Below are positions 22,701-30,585 of a DNA stretch of 35,514 nucleotides, piece after piece (position 1 is the stretch's first letter; each line of letters starts with the position of its first letter). Both the position numbers and the translations under genes were made by a program. The notes beneath the pieces were generated by a model. The model was not told the DNA's origin, did not search any database, and worked only from the letters and a program-made list of their open reading frames with translations. Origin of the DNA: a virus; IMG/VR virus record IMGVR_UViG_3300034642_000158, positions 1 to 35,514 of that record; one strand, written 5' to 3'.

Positions 22701-24060
22701 CATTGTCCTGCTGCAACTGAATTGTGCGAGCACGCCCAATTTGTCTACCAACAATAGAAGATGTATTGTTTAGTGTCCAGTCATCATATAATTCTAATGT
22801 CTGATATGCAGATGTAACACCCTCACCAGTTAGGTCAGGCCACCCATACACATCATATACTTTCATGAATTGACCTAGACGGAATGATATGATACCATTC
22901 TGCACACATTCAAAATCTCTAGGTTTAGGTGCATCTACAAATTCTGGGACAAGAAACTCAGTCCTATATCCTTTAACATAAGCACGACCTGGTGATACCT
23001 CAAATGATACTAATTCATCTGATGCTAAATTACCATTTGCAGATGTTTCTCCAACACGGTATACACCGTTGTTAAAACCATCATCTAAATTTTCTCTAGG
23101 TGTAATAGTAAATGTATCAATTACATAGTCACCTGATTCTTCGTATGTCCTACGTGCTAATGATTTTTCTAATTCAGAGTATGCTGTAGCAGTAACGAAT
23201 TCCTCTACCTTAGAATTATTAAGGCGTAATAATTCAATAAAGTTTTTATCTGTAGTATCGTTTATTGCTTTCTTTACAAGACTTGTCCTAATTCTAAATC
23301 TATGACCACCTGGTGCAGAATAGTTAGATGTACCTGCAGCGTTGTCATTTAGATTAGGGTCATCTTCTGGAGTTACAATAGATTCACTGACTTCTAAACC
23401 AACACGATAAGATGGTGTGTTAGTATACTGGTCAAGAATCAAATATGAAGATGGAATATCTACAAAGTGTCCTCTAATAAAATAGACACCCGCATTAATA
23501 TAAGCAACAGATGCTACTGCACTTGAATCAACTGGTAACAACTGTCCAAATGGAGACCCAACTTCAATCAAAGTTGTGCCGAAAGTTATTTCATTCTCTG
23601 CTAATAACTGCTCGTTTGGTTGGAAAGTTTTAAGAGTTGTATCAGAAGTGGTGTCACCTGATTCAATATACTTAACATATAATGTTACATATCCACGAGA
23701 TGACTCAGTTGATGGAATAGAATAGAGGACTTTCGCCTTGATGCCAGTGGTGATACCCTCAATTATTTGTCCATTTAACTGTGTCCTATATGTCTCAATA
23801 TCTACACCTAAGAAAGACTGTTGTAATATAATTGCTTGCACTTGAAGGTCGTATCCCACTTGACCTGGAATAACCATAGCACCTTCTTTAAAGAAGTGCT
23901 GACCTATAGACTCCAACTGATTCTGTAGAATCGACTGCATAGTAGTCAATTCTCTTGCTTGGATTGGATATCCTGGTCGGAACAGGACTCTGTAGAAATT
24001 GTTGTCCTTATCGAAATCGTCGAAATAAGGAGAAATATTCAGATTAGTATTCTGTGGCAT
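16738..24060 (-). CDS. Giant DUF4815-type baseplate/tail virion protein, 2440 aa
   Basis: Residues 8-66 (ISPYFDDFDKDNNFYRVLFR, then PGYPIQARELTTMQSILQNQ and a GQHFFKEGAMVIPG segment) are the DUF4815-type N terminus found on large T4-like marine phage structural proteins. The middle carries at least five TSGA-type beta modules (GDVLRGRTSNARG near 483, VIVGRTSGARGRV near 880, GETVIGQTSKCQL near 1476, GEVLVGQTSGARA near 1543, and GDVVTGSTSGAVGTV later). A conserved region near 1395-1460 reads KIDRKSLGDTVLSQSVIPWI, and a jelly-roll-like region follows from about 1660. An IGDEIIQYS...GRGS module lies nearer the C terminus. It starts one base after the gp8 stop. Its place after gp8 corresponds to the T4 gp9/gp10 position, but direct homology is unproven. 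Confidence 0.8.
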   Translation of the reverse strand: MPQNTNLNISPYFDDFDKDNNFYRVLFRPGYPIQARELTTMQSILQNQLESIGQHFFKEGAMVIPGQVGYDLQVQAIILQQSFLGVDIETYRTQLNGQIIEGITTGIKAKVLYSIPSTESSRGYVTLYVKYIESGDTTSDTTLKTFQPNEQLLAENEITFGTTLIEVGSPFGQLLPVDSSAVASVAYINAGVYFIRGHFVDIPSSYLILDQYTNTPSYRVGLEVSESIVTPEDDPNLNDNAAGTSNYSAPGGHRFRIRTSLVKKAINDTTDKNFIELLRLNNSKVEEFVTATAYSELEKSLARRTYEESGDYVIDTFTITPRENLDDGFNNGVYRVGETSANGNLASDELVSFEVSPGRAYVKGYRTEFLVPEFVDAPKPRDFECVQNGIISFRLGQFMKVYDVYGWPDLTGEGVTSAYQTLELYDDWTLNNTSSIVGRQIGRARTIQLQQDNGGVYDMWIFDAQMWTGINFAAGNNSVVVGDVLRGRTSNARGFVADAGSGTHCYLEQVSGDFVNGEVIERDGRVIGTLEAAHSFNLTDARTVRGRNSGNAVIFGANLLLNDQAIIEGVSVTIDQAGNTNIIGNNTKMEADIRPGDVVTPVNSDSEGNRTLRIARVDVSSGINTVPTNAATGQSSYIFNYQTQTALLETGLTKGSITDGDYTNLLRMRPFVFQKDYQNGEMTIDTPRTSMKSISDESFFVFRTFNNKTVVSGGVTVSLPESEQFATLDNDNYFLTILAESGSAFSVGDNLDIDALNDAGTLTVTFGADRQSVTIDGLSNVSTVKLTALVSKNIVTKKIKTAAKMRAMKVTRTRIQQDQQRYGLAYGNLYGSRIEDEEISFALNDVYKIHAVYESEDDTDAMSPYLVLTESRFFDNGSVIVGRTSGARGRVIQFINSTLRLYFVALNEIPFIPGETIDGVDDDGVQLVGIVDDAEGSVTKGSKVVTSQFELDAGQKAHYYDVSKMTRLPQFTPPIRKILVIFDYFVHESSGDYFSNQSYTGITFKEIPKYKLDGSINFLRDQLDFRPGVGELASGSGLITAPYYVNCASLDFAARTFDTSGGAGGSTIFDVPKVNSEFRCDYCYYLPRADKLFLTHDNQLKVVSGVSSEDLPPPDNIDNAMLLAQIEYRPYVYDVERDILINPEIIRRYTMKDIGDIETRLSHVEYYTSLTMLESQAENTKSYDDNGFDRLKNGYIVDDFTDHTIGDVLNVDYKCSMDFSQGHLRPSHYTTNVPLELNLSESTNVIKTGGNMVMLPYVDVPIVTQPYASRVENVNPFNVFTFIGRIDLTPASDDWIDIERLPARVENVEGDFSAVARDLQIDQNGFAPIQWGGWRTNWTGESLISSSRFRNRSGSFAAGGRRLGRLGHGQGRQPLFVHERRTWRVVNNQARQGIRTRVVPKIDRKSLGDTVLSQSVIPWIRSRNIGFNVDRLKPRTRMYAFFDGVDVTGYMTPKVIEITKSSSADPNTNETPFVVGETVIGQTSKCQLKVAPANDGLKTDPYGVGQATLAESYASQTPFLNIDITAMAESVNPNFFGNALVGEVLVGQTSGARAVMRDRRLLTDNIGNLQGTLFIPSPKNDSNPRWATGTRSVRFTTSKTNSKASGDVDSSADTTYQATGTLKTVRENILAIRNADIVRDTVSDSRTVITTRTSTRQIGWYDPLAQSFLVAEEGGVFLSSVDIFFKTKDSNIPISMQIRTMENGYPSKEILPFSDCTVDADQIELSDNAAIPSRFVFRSPVYIKADTEYCVVLLSDSNEYQVWISRMGDIDVSGTRTISEQPYSGVLFKSQNASTWTADQYEDLKFTIYRASFTQPTGTVILNNAELGRGNRGIHNLIENPIQTIKPTQILSMPAGNNYNFTVGARIVQQPSGAAGTIKEYDAVSDPEKMTLTDISGTFSSGFLDTNGDPFQGLTSSQSTATIVLSAIFNGTFEVGDVVTGSTSGAVGTVTSYDAGTTTLILNFITKSFDTSDTLNEPGGTSATITSIAYSGDSYTAFPTQAPSYPHDDKEILIYHRNHGMHQRTNNVEIMGVVSEVPSTTLTTTLAQSSSSIQVQDASQFHNIIGGAAIGNLNPGYLKIGDEIIQYSSISSNGQVITVATSGRGSNGTADVEHPSGTVVECYNLDGIPLVEINKVHSSIECPWIDTYMLAVDHVATNGIRGGGAEVWGTQNVQFECLTPTVSTMQLPETEVIARVNTTTATSVGDGGGEGGSSPRDQSSFINSGQYYDVVLNEENSFTSPQMIASKINEQNKLDGNKSLTMAITLRTEKESLSPAIDLDRMSLITTTNRVNMWPGGPSPYGQQGDIDRSQDVSTLPTGDQNDAVYITRLARLGSEARAVKVDFQITRHPQTEIRIYYRAFKTGDNADPNNVGWSPIGDPITTLNQDYDTSPTDEYLWKDYAYEKKGLSFNAFQLKIVMRSKNQARVPLIADLRAIALAT

Positions 24061-24061
24061 C

Positions 24062-25597
24062 TTAGAACTCGATTACGATTTTAATATCCTCGATTTGGTC
24101 ACCCGCACGAGTGATTGCTCCTCTGTTATCTATGTAGATAACTTCACCAGAGTTAGGCTGTACCTCAGGTTTTGCATAACCGTTAGTAAATGCCATACCC
24201 AAATCATACTCAGTGTTGTTGATGATTCTAGTGCTAGAACCTGATACAATCGGGAAGTTAATATCAGGGTCAGCAGATGCACCAGATGTTGCACCTACAA
24301 CAGGGTTACCACCTTCAAACTCAATTAGGTTTCCAGTGAATTCTGGGAAGACACCGTCAATTCTATTTTGATAATATTTTAACACTTTAGTTGTGTTATT
24401 CCATGATATTACACGACCACGTGCAGTCACCTGTTGACCACCAATAGTTCTAGATTGTGTAATAATTTCGTCAGTCTGGAAGTTACCTGTGAAGGTTGGT
24501 GAAAAGATAACTGCCTTTGTTGCTGATAATGTAAGGTCAGAAGTTAATTCTTCTGTGCCATACTTGTTAGGATTAATAACCAAACCAATACGACGATAGT
24601 CGTTATCAGTCGGGAAGTCACCACTACCTTCAGCGTAGGTAAACTTGGTGTTAATCATGACACGGAATCCACCCAACTCAGTTGCAGGGTCTGCTCCATG
24701 TCCTTTTACTGGGGGTATAACAACTTCGACGCTACCGCCTGTTCCTGTACCTGCTCCAATACCGTTGACCTCATCGATGATTACTTTACCAAATGTATAT
24801 CCACTACCACCAGATGTCACAGTAGCAGAAACAATTCTACCACCATCAACAACGAGTGATACACGACCACCGATACCATCTCCTTTAATAGGGACGTTTT
24901 CATAAGTACCGTTATTGTATCCACTACCAGAAGAAGCGATAATAACAGTATCAATTTCTCCACCAATAGCATCTGCTACCACTGCTGTATCAGACAGCAC
25001 TGGCATATACTCATTAGAGAAGAATTTCAACACCTGTCCAACAGGGATAGTATACATATACTTCCAACGATAACCATCAGCAGTTGTGATGATAGAAGTA
25101 GAAGTACCTGTAGGCTCAACAGTTGAAGGTTTACCGTTAGGGTCACTAGGTGATGTACCGTTATAAATGCACTTATATACCTGATAACTCGAGTTTACAA
25201 CGTAGAAATCTGCGTCATATAATTTAGTAGCACCAGAAGATGCAGTCTTTGTAGCACTATAGTCATGTCTATACATGTCATACACATAACCCAATCCACC
25301 AGTAGTTTGCTCTGGGGGAATCCAGTCAGTCCTTCTGATAACCTGTATGGTATCATTTGCTAATACCCTCTTAAGGGATATCATGTCAGAGTAGTCGTCT
25401 GAAAACTCTTGGAATGAATCTACTGGGTCAGGTGGTGCATTCTCGTTATCCCATGACTGTGGACGACCAATGAATACGTACAAACGGTCACGGTCAGCAC
25501 CAGCTAAGAGGTCGGACTGTGTTGGGTCAGGACCCTCAAGTGCACTTCTGAAACGCTCGGCAGTAAAGATTCTAAATTGGTCGGTTAATAGTGCCAT
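24062..25597 (-). CDS. 8: Baseplate wedge subunit gp8 (enlarged)
   Basis: The 511-residue protein matches T4 gp8 (334 residues) at both ends. Near the N terminus it has RLYVFIGRPQSWDNENAPPD, then RRTDWIPPE and ADGYRWKYMYTIP (about residue 172). The C-terminal region has YRRIGLVINPN (335-345) and ends GEVIYIDNRGAITRAGDQIE..., as T4 ends in GEMIYMENR. gp8 is a structural wedge component in the T4 baseplate. The excess length lies mainly in two insertions: two GSGY-type repeats at about 208-297 and TSGA-type modules at about 363-445. A perfect late promoter (25619..25626) and an AAGAAGG ribosome-binding site precede it. Confidence 0.9.
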   Translation of the reverse strand: MALLTDQFRIFTAERFRSALEGPDPTQSDLLAGADRDRLYVFIGRPQSWDNENAPPDPVDSFQEFSDDYSDMISLKRVLANDTIQVIRRTDWIPPEQTTGGLGYVYDMYRHDYSATKTASSGATKLYDADFYVVNSSYQVYKCIYNGTSPSDPNGKPSTVEPTGTSTSIITTADGYRWKYMYTIPVGQVLKFFSNEYMPVLSDTAVVADAIGGEIDTVIIASSGSGYNNGTYENVPIKGDGIGGRVSLVVDGGRIVSATVTSGGSGYTFGKVIIDEVNGIGAGTGTGGSVEVVIPPVKGHGADPATELGGFRVMINTKFTYAEGSGDFPTDNDYRRIGLVINPNKYGTEELTSDLTLSATKAVIFSPTFTGNFQTDEIITQSRTIGGQQVTARGRVISWNNTTKVLKYYQNRIDGVFPEFTGNLIEFEGGNPVVGATSGASADPDINFPIVSGSSTRIINNTEYDLGMAFTNGYAKPEVQPNSGEVIYIDNRGAITRAGDQIEDIKIVIEF

Positions 25598-25618
25598 GTC
25601 TAGCGATTGCCTTCTTTA

Positions 25619-25626
25619 TATTTATA
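25619..25626 (-). promoter_or_regulatory. Perfect T4-type late promoter (TATAAATA) before gp8
   Basis: The minus strand reads TATAAATA, identical to the T4 late consensus, with the predicted start about 16 bases before the gp8 ATG. It lies in the 33-base gap after the 614-residue gene. Confidence 0.75.
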
Positions 25627-25630
25627 GGGG

Positions 25631-27475
25631 TTAGTCTTCCTCATTTCTGATAAACGTTGTATATTCAACAGAAATGATGTCGGCTTGTGCTCCTGAGGTG
25701 TTTCCTCTCAAGATTTCACCGACTGTAAACTTATAAGTTGGGTCATTATCTACAATATTTTCCACTGTCAATGTAAATTGTCCTGCTTTAGGACCTGTTA
25801 CGCGACTGGTAGTTGTTGCAGTCAAACCTGATGTCAATCCTTCTACTACTTCTGGTATGTTAAACAAGGTAGTAGTGTTATATGTAATGACGATAGTTGC
25901 GGTTGAGATATGAGTATCACCGTCTCCCAATTCACCCGCAGCTTGGATTGTTGCGGTTAGAGGTGTTGCATTACCATCATATATTTGGTCTCCAACTTGG
26001 AATAGAGTGGTATTCTGTCCACCTAAAGTTTCCTCAATACCATATTTAGACGAGGCGATGCCACCATCTAAATTAATTTGGTTTTCATACTCAGTGCCAG
26101 TATTAACAAGGTCAATAATTCCATCACCAACACCATTCAATTCATCATCATCTTCAAACTTTCTGTTAAGAATTAAACTTAAAGGATTAGTAAATGCAAC
26201 GATATCTACTCCTTCTTGCTCTATCAATACGTGTGGAGCAACACCAGTGCCACTAGACCCAGATGTACCTCCTACAAATGCTATGATTTGAGACTTCTCA
26301 CCAGACCTACCGCCATCGATGAATGCCAATTCATCAACTTCAAATGTTAGATATAGTGCTCTTTGGATTGGGTCCCAATCATATACAATAGCAACTCGGT
26401 TGTTAGATGATTCAACAACACGTCTTACTTTGTCAGTAACAGAGAATTGATACTGTGTAATACCTGTGTTTGCATCATCCTGTAAACTATCCAATATGAC
26501 CTTCTGGTCAAAACGGAAATTTACACCTCTATCACATCCAGTGAAAGATGTAGGTGTCTTACCTGTATATCTTATAACTTCTCTTCCAACCAAAAACTTA
26601 CCTGATCCTGGATAGGGGTCAGTAGTTTCTATGTGGACAGTTGTGTCATTCGAGTCAACATTTGTAAGTATACCAGACAGATTGTATAGGACACTGTTTA
26701 ATGATTGACGATTTCTTGCAGTACGGATCAGGTCGGTATCTCTTGTAAAGATAACGTTTGGTGTTCCCTGATAACCGCCACCTCCTGATATAAGGTCAAT
26801 AGATGTGATGACACCCAAGTCAATAAATGCCTGAGCAGATGCACCACTTCCACCACCACCTATAATTTGTATGAGAGGTGGTGTCTCAAAAAATTCTCCT
26901 GCATTGGTTAGAGATATAGAAGATACCTCACCAAACTGGTTTACAGAAGCAACACCAGTTGCACCCTGTCCACCTCCACCAGAAATAATAATATTTACAT
27001 CTTCTTCTGTATAGTTTCTACCTTGCTGTTGGATTGATAAACCTGTTAATAGTCCTGTGATAGGCACTAACTCTGAGCCACTACCTCCACCACCTTCTAT
27101 AACTGCAGTAGCATCAAAATAACCATCACCAAATCCAGTCATCTGGATAAAGTCTATACCACCATCATCTTTTAGATATACGTTACCAGTAGCATGACCA
27201 TTTGAGTTTTCATCTTCAATTTTTAAACGTAAAGGGTCATAACCCTCACCTGGGTCTAATACCTCTACTGCTATAATTTCTCCTGCAACTCCTGCTATAA
27301 CTGGTCTTAGCACTGCCTCTCTAATAGGTGTGCCACAGTTTCCTATACGAAGTCTAGGAGGGTCGTTTGCATCATATCCACTTCCACTGGCAGTAACGTA
27401 CACCTCTCTAACCCCGAAGACGCTGTTAAACATCGGGACGATTTGTGCACCAGAACCAGGAACTGTACGTGTCAT
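25631..27475 (-). CDS. Gly-rich repeat virion protein, 614 aa
   Basis: The first 250 residues hold about six GSGY-type repeats (YVTASGSGYDANDPPRLRIG, DPGEGYDPLRLKI, and later ones ending in GGGGSGA-type loops), predicting stacked beta turns. A later segment (about 270-320) with GKFLVGREVIRYTGKTPTSF and GCDRG is a phage tail module also seen in the 2440-residue protein (IGDEIIQYS...GRG). The C terminus holds a TSGA module (FTVGEILRGNTSGAQADI). It starts in an ATGA overlap with the 497-residue fibre gene and is followed by gp8, so it is probably baseplate- or fibre-associated. I recognise it as a cyanophage virion type without a T4 name. Confidence 0.75.
   Translation of the reverse strand: MTRTVPGSGAQIVPMFNSVFGVREVYVTASGSGYDANDPPRLRIGNCGTPIREAVLRPVIAGVAGEIIAVEVLDPGEGYDPLRLKIEDENSNGHATGNVYLKDDGGIDFIQMTGFGDGYFDATAVIEGGGGSGSELVPITGLLTGLSIQQQGRNYTEEDVNIIISGGGGQGATGVASVNQFGEVSSISLTNAGEFFETPPLIQIIGGGGSGASAQAFIDLGVITSIDLISGGGGYQGTPNVIFTRDTDLIRTARNRQSLNSVLYNLSGILTNVDSNDTTVHIETTDPYPGSGKFLVGREVIRYTGKTPTSFTGCDRGVNFRFDQKVILDSLQDDANTGITQYQFSVTDKVRRVVESSNNRVAIVYDWDPIQRALYLTFEVDELAFIDGGRSGEKSQIIAFVGGTSGSSGTGVAPHVLIEQEGVDIVAFTNPLSLILNRKFEDDDELNGVGDGIIDLVNTGTEYENQINLDGGIASSKYGIEETLGGQNTTLFQVGDQIYDGNATPLTATIQAAGELGDGDTHISTATIVITYNTTTLFNIPEVVEGLTSGLTATTTSRVTGPKAGQFTLTVENIVDNDPTYKFTVGEILRGNTSGAQADIISVEYTTFIRNEED
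26726..27418 (-). repeat. Six GSGY-type repeats in 614-residue protein
   Basis: Residues about 20-250 contain six degenerate units with a core (G)xGY-x(4-6)-P-x-(V/I)-x-(I/V), separated by Gly-rich GGGGSGA loops. The same unit occurs twice in gp8 and twice near the C-terminal part of the partial protein at 30589..35514. Confidence 0.75.
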
Positions 27476-28965
27476 ACGATTACTAAGTCACCTATCATTC
27501 CTGCGTGAGATACCACTGTGCATTGGTATTTGTAAGTTGTGCCTGCTGATAACGACATGGGCACAGTGTAATACTGGACTCCTTCTTGGTTACCACTCAC
27601 ACCATCAGTAACAGCAGCTCCTCCTGCTGATACTCTTATTGCAAATGGATGTGATGCACCTGTATCATTTGCAAACCTGTAAGTAAATCCTCTATACAAA
27701 TATAGAGTTGGATTGTCAGTTGAGCTGTTAACTCCAGGTCCTGTAAAACGATATGCTGAAGACCCATTTGCACCGATATTCCATCCCATTCCTCCTGATG
27801 CAACAGACTCTACACCATTACTACCGAAGATAAGAGCCTTATTTTCTCCTACTGAGAATCCACTTTGCATGAATAACTCAGCGTTTATCAACAAAGTATT
27901 AGATGCAACACCAGTTGTAACACCGTTACCACCCATAATTTCAACGCCACCTGTTGAAGAGTTGGAGGTATAACTTCCACTATCACCTGATATAGATTGT
28001 ATTACATTCTGTACAACGTTTGGTGAGGTGTTTGTAATCGTTAAATTATCTCCTGCAACATCTGTTGATACACCTGTGCCACCTATAAAGTTAATTGTAG
28101 TAGTTGTGCTACTTGCAGTCTTACTATTATTATCTGTCCCAATAACAGTAAACACGTTTTGGTCAGGAGCACCTAAACTTCCTGTCATAGCGATGGTAAC
28201 TGTGTCACCAGCTATTGAAGTGGAGATGTTTGTGCCACCCGCAATAGTTAAGGTATCAGTTGCAGCAGATGCTGTAGTTGTGCCACTGTCTGCGTTTATA
28301 GTTTCAAATAAATTCTGTGTAGTCCCTCCACCACCACCTGAGGCAGTCTCGTCATTAGCAGGATACCAGTAACTATTAGTGCCATCCCATTTCAATACTT
28401 GTCCATCAGATGCACCACCACCTACAGTTAAATCTACATCACCAAGGTCACCAATACTGTGGTCTTCACCTATAAGTTTCTTCCATCCCCCTGCTGTTGC
28501 AACTCTTGCTGTAGTATCACCAGAGACATATGCAAACATACCATGATGCACAACATTGTCAGGTAAATCTCCTGATGCAGCAAAATGATTGCTATACTTC
28601 AACTTACCATCATCACCATCAATATATGTTAATGCATTACCTGTGCCACCACCCCAAAATTTAATATCTCCTGTGCCATTAGGTTGTATAGTTATATCAC
28701 CACTAGAAGATGATATGATTTTATTTCCTGCTACATCAAGGTCTGCAGTTAAAGAATCTAGAGCACCCTCAGCAAACTGAGACCCATTCCATTTTAAGAA
28801 TTGACCAGTTGTAGGTGACCCAACATTTATCTGTAAATTGGTGTCATTACCTAGGTTGGTATATAACTCATCGATGACTGAATTTAATTTTATAGCTCCA
28901 TCTCGCAGGCTGTCACCTGTGCCATCATTCGCAGAAGAGCCTATGTTAAGATTTTGCTTTGCCAT
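27472..28965 (-). CDS. Fibre protein with C-terminal type-1-copper-like cupredoxin domain, 497 aa
   Basis: The N terminus (LNIGSSANDGTGDSLRDGAI, then KLNSVIDELYTNLG) is a typical cyanophage structural-protein attachment segment. Three tandem repeats of about 48 residues follow at 215-363, each starting with (T/D/V)QN(L/V) and ending in a TI/NIT-type strand. The last 80 residues form a cupredoxin-like domain with H439 (SHPFAIR), C482 (YQC), H487 and M490 (SHAGM), the His-Cys-His-Met ligand set of blue-copper proteins. It ends GMIGDLVIV as these domains do. A late promoter lies in the gap before the ATG. Copper binding is predicted from ligands only; the domain may be purely structural or adhesive. 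Confidence 0.8.
   Translation of the reverse strand: MAKQNLNIGSSANDGTGDSLRDGAIKLNSVIDELYTNLGNDTNLQINVGSPTTGQFLKWNGSQFAEGALDSLTADLDVAGNKIISSSSGDITIQPNGTGDIKFWGGGTGNALTYIDGDDGKLKYSNHFAASGDLPDNVVHHGMFAYVSGDTTARVATAGGWKKLIGEDHSIGDLGDVDLTVGGGASDGQVLKWDGTNSYWYPANDETASGGGGGTTQNLFETINADSGTTTASAATDTLTIAGGTNISTSIAGDTVTIAMTGSLGAPDQNVFTVIGTDNNSKTASSTTTTINFIGGTGVSTDVAGDNLTITNTSPNVVQNVIQSISGDSGSYTSNSSTGGVEIMGGNGVTTGVASNTLLINAELFMQSGFSVGENKALIFGSNGVESVASGGMGWNIGANGSSAYRFTGPGVNSSTDNPTLYLYRGFTYRFANDTGASHPFAIRVSAGGAAVTDGVSGNQEGVQYYTVPMSLSAGTTYKYQCTVVSHAGMIGDLVIV
27877..28323 (-). repeat. Three 48-residue tandem repeats in 497-residue fibre protein
   Basis: Units begin at QNLFETINADSG, QNVFTVIGTDNN and QNVIQSISGDSG. 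Each continues with an S/T-rich strand, a (G)GT-(N/G)-(I/V)S-type turn, AGD or ASN, and a TI/LTI strand. This is typical of a fibre shaft. Confidence 0.75.
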
Positions 28966-28987
28966 TTTCGGTAGTTTTCTACAAGTT

Positions 28988-28995
28988 TATTTATG
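28988..28995 (-). promoter_or_regulatory. T4-type late promoter
   Basis: The minus strand reads CATAAATA followed by AAC. It overlaps the stop codon of the YHYH gene and lies about 23 bases before the ATG of the 497-residue fibre gene (28965). A weak GTAG-AAAA-CTAC stem lies in the leader. Confidence 0.65.
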
Positions 28996-30580
28996 TGCCA
29001 TCAAAGGACTGTGCAGTAGAATCGAAACTACTTGATGTAGAATCAAATCTATTCTGTAAATCTCCAAGTCCACCAGAACCAGATACGGTTAAGTTTGCCT
29101 GATTAGAATCTAGAGGAGAGTTTTGAGCATTGTTGGCTGGTACAGGTCCGATGATTCGACAACGATACTTATACCCTGTCATATATGCTAAAGCGGTAAC
29201 ACTATATGACGCTGCTGTTGCACCTGTGATAGCTGCAAATGCAAATCCACCATCAGTTGACCTATACCACTGATAAGAGATAGGTCCGTTTTCTGGTATG
29301 ATAAGTGCATTGACTGTAAATGTCGCAGTCTCACCCGCATTGACTGTTACACTCTGAGGTTGTAATGTAAACTGCAACGTTGGAGGAGTAGGTGCATCTC
29401 CACCACCATCTCCACCACCCTGATCCTGTTGCACAGGAGATACAGTGTATGTGGTGTCTATAGTTTCTCTTGTTGTCAACCCAATCATATAAGGGAAGTC
29501 AGGATCATTCTGGTCATCAACAGACAAGAAATAAGCATAAGTGCCATTAGGATATTCTGGTGTTACACAGAATCTACCATTATGATAATCAAGGTCTCCT
29601 GTGCCTTCTACATATTCCCAGTCTTCAACTAATGCACCAGCTGGAGGATTCTCTGCTGTGCTACCATAATCAGGTCTTCCTGCAACCTCAGTATCTCTAG
29701 CAGAGTATGAGCTAGACATAGTGGAAGTGCCAGAAAGACTATCCCAAGGTTGTGTATATCCAAACGGACCGTAAACAGGGAATCCATCAAATGCTATACC
29801 TACCATTTTAGAATGACCATCAGGATGTCTGATGTTGTCACCGTTATACTGAGTAGACCCATAGTAATCATTATATGATGCTATTGAAGACCCTTCTCTC
29901 CAACAATCTAGGAAATGTGTATCATGATAATGATATTGACCAGACTGCTCTGGATGTCCACCACATGAATCTGCACCAAAACTTATAGGCAGATTAGGGA
30001 AATGTGCATTCCAACTAAAGTTGGTTGGAGGGTTACCACCAGTTCCTGCACTAGGATTGAATAGTGCTACACCATTTGCAGCAACTGCTATAGTGCCTAG
30101 TGGTGTAGGAAATCTACCATTTCTCTGGTCGTAATATTCATATGTGCCAGTTACAGGTGTGAGTGCTTGGTCATTTACAATCAAATCTAATCTATCATCT
30201 GCTGCTAACCAACACTCTCCTGCAATAGATGTGAATGTTGTGCCTCTAAAAACATAAACTAATTTATAATCATTAAATGCAAATAGGATTCTATCTCCTA
30301 CTCGAATATTAGCATTCGCTCCTGTGAATAAAGCAATATCATTAGTAGATAATGTTATAGACCTGATAAATCCGTCATGGGTATACTGATTAGAATCAAA
30401 AACTCTACTAATACCAAATGTTCCTCCACGGTATAAGAAGTCATGGTCGAAGTCCTGCTCTGTTACTGTGTTTGGATTATTTGAATTAGGAAATGTACCG
30501 TAGGAGACAGGTCTTGGTAGACCGTCAGATGCTACGGTTATAATCTTCGTTGCGTTATTAAATGATGCTGTTGCTGCCAT
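28991..30580 (-). CDS. YHYH-domain virion protein with Ig-like domain, 529 aa
   Basis: A YHYH domain covers about residues 150-375, with GQYHYHDTHFLDC (the YHYH itself at 216-219) and HSKMVGIAFDGFPVYGPFGY (256-275), the two hallmark segments of the family. A Gln/Gly/Asp linker is followed by an Ig-like domain at about 400-500 (FTLQPQSVTVNAGETATFTV ... ISYQWYRS). The protein ends with repeated SSFDSTAQSFDGT-like units. YHYH domains occur in bacterial secreted proteins and cyanophage virions, and their activity is not established. No ribosome-binding site is evident, and the only promoter-like element is just five bases from the ATG. Confidence 0.8.
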   Translation of the reverse strand: MAATASFNNATKIITVASDGLPRPVSYGTFPNSNNPNTVTEQDFDHDFLYRGGTFGISRVFDSNQYTHDGFIRSITLSTNDIALFTGANANIRVGDRILFAFNDYKLVYVFRGTTFTSIAGECWLAADDRLDLIVNDQALTPVTGTYEYYDQRNGRFPTPLGTIAVAANGVALFNPSAGTGGNPPTNFSWNAHFPNLPISFGADSCGGHPEQSGQYHYHDTHFLDCWREGSSIASYNDYYGSTQYNGDNIRHPDGHSKMVGIAFDGFPVYGPFGYTQPWDSLSGTSTMSSSYSARDTEVAGRPDYGSTAENPPAGALVEDWEYVEGTGDLDYHNGRFCVTPEYPNGTYAYFLSVDDQNDPDFPYMIGLTTRETIDTTYTVSPVQQDQGGGDGGGDAPTPPTLQFTLQPQSVTVNAGETATFTVNALIIPENGPISYQWYRSTDGGFAFAAITGATAASYSVTALAYMTGYKYRCRIIGPVPANNAQNSPLDSNQANLTVSGSGGLGDLQNRFDSTSSSFDSTAQSFDGT

Positions 30581-30585
30581 GAGAT

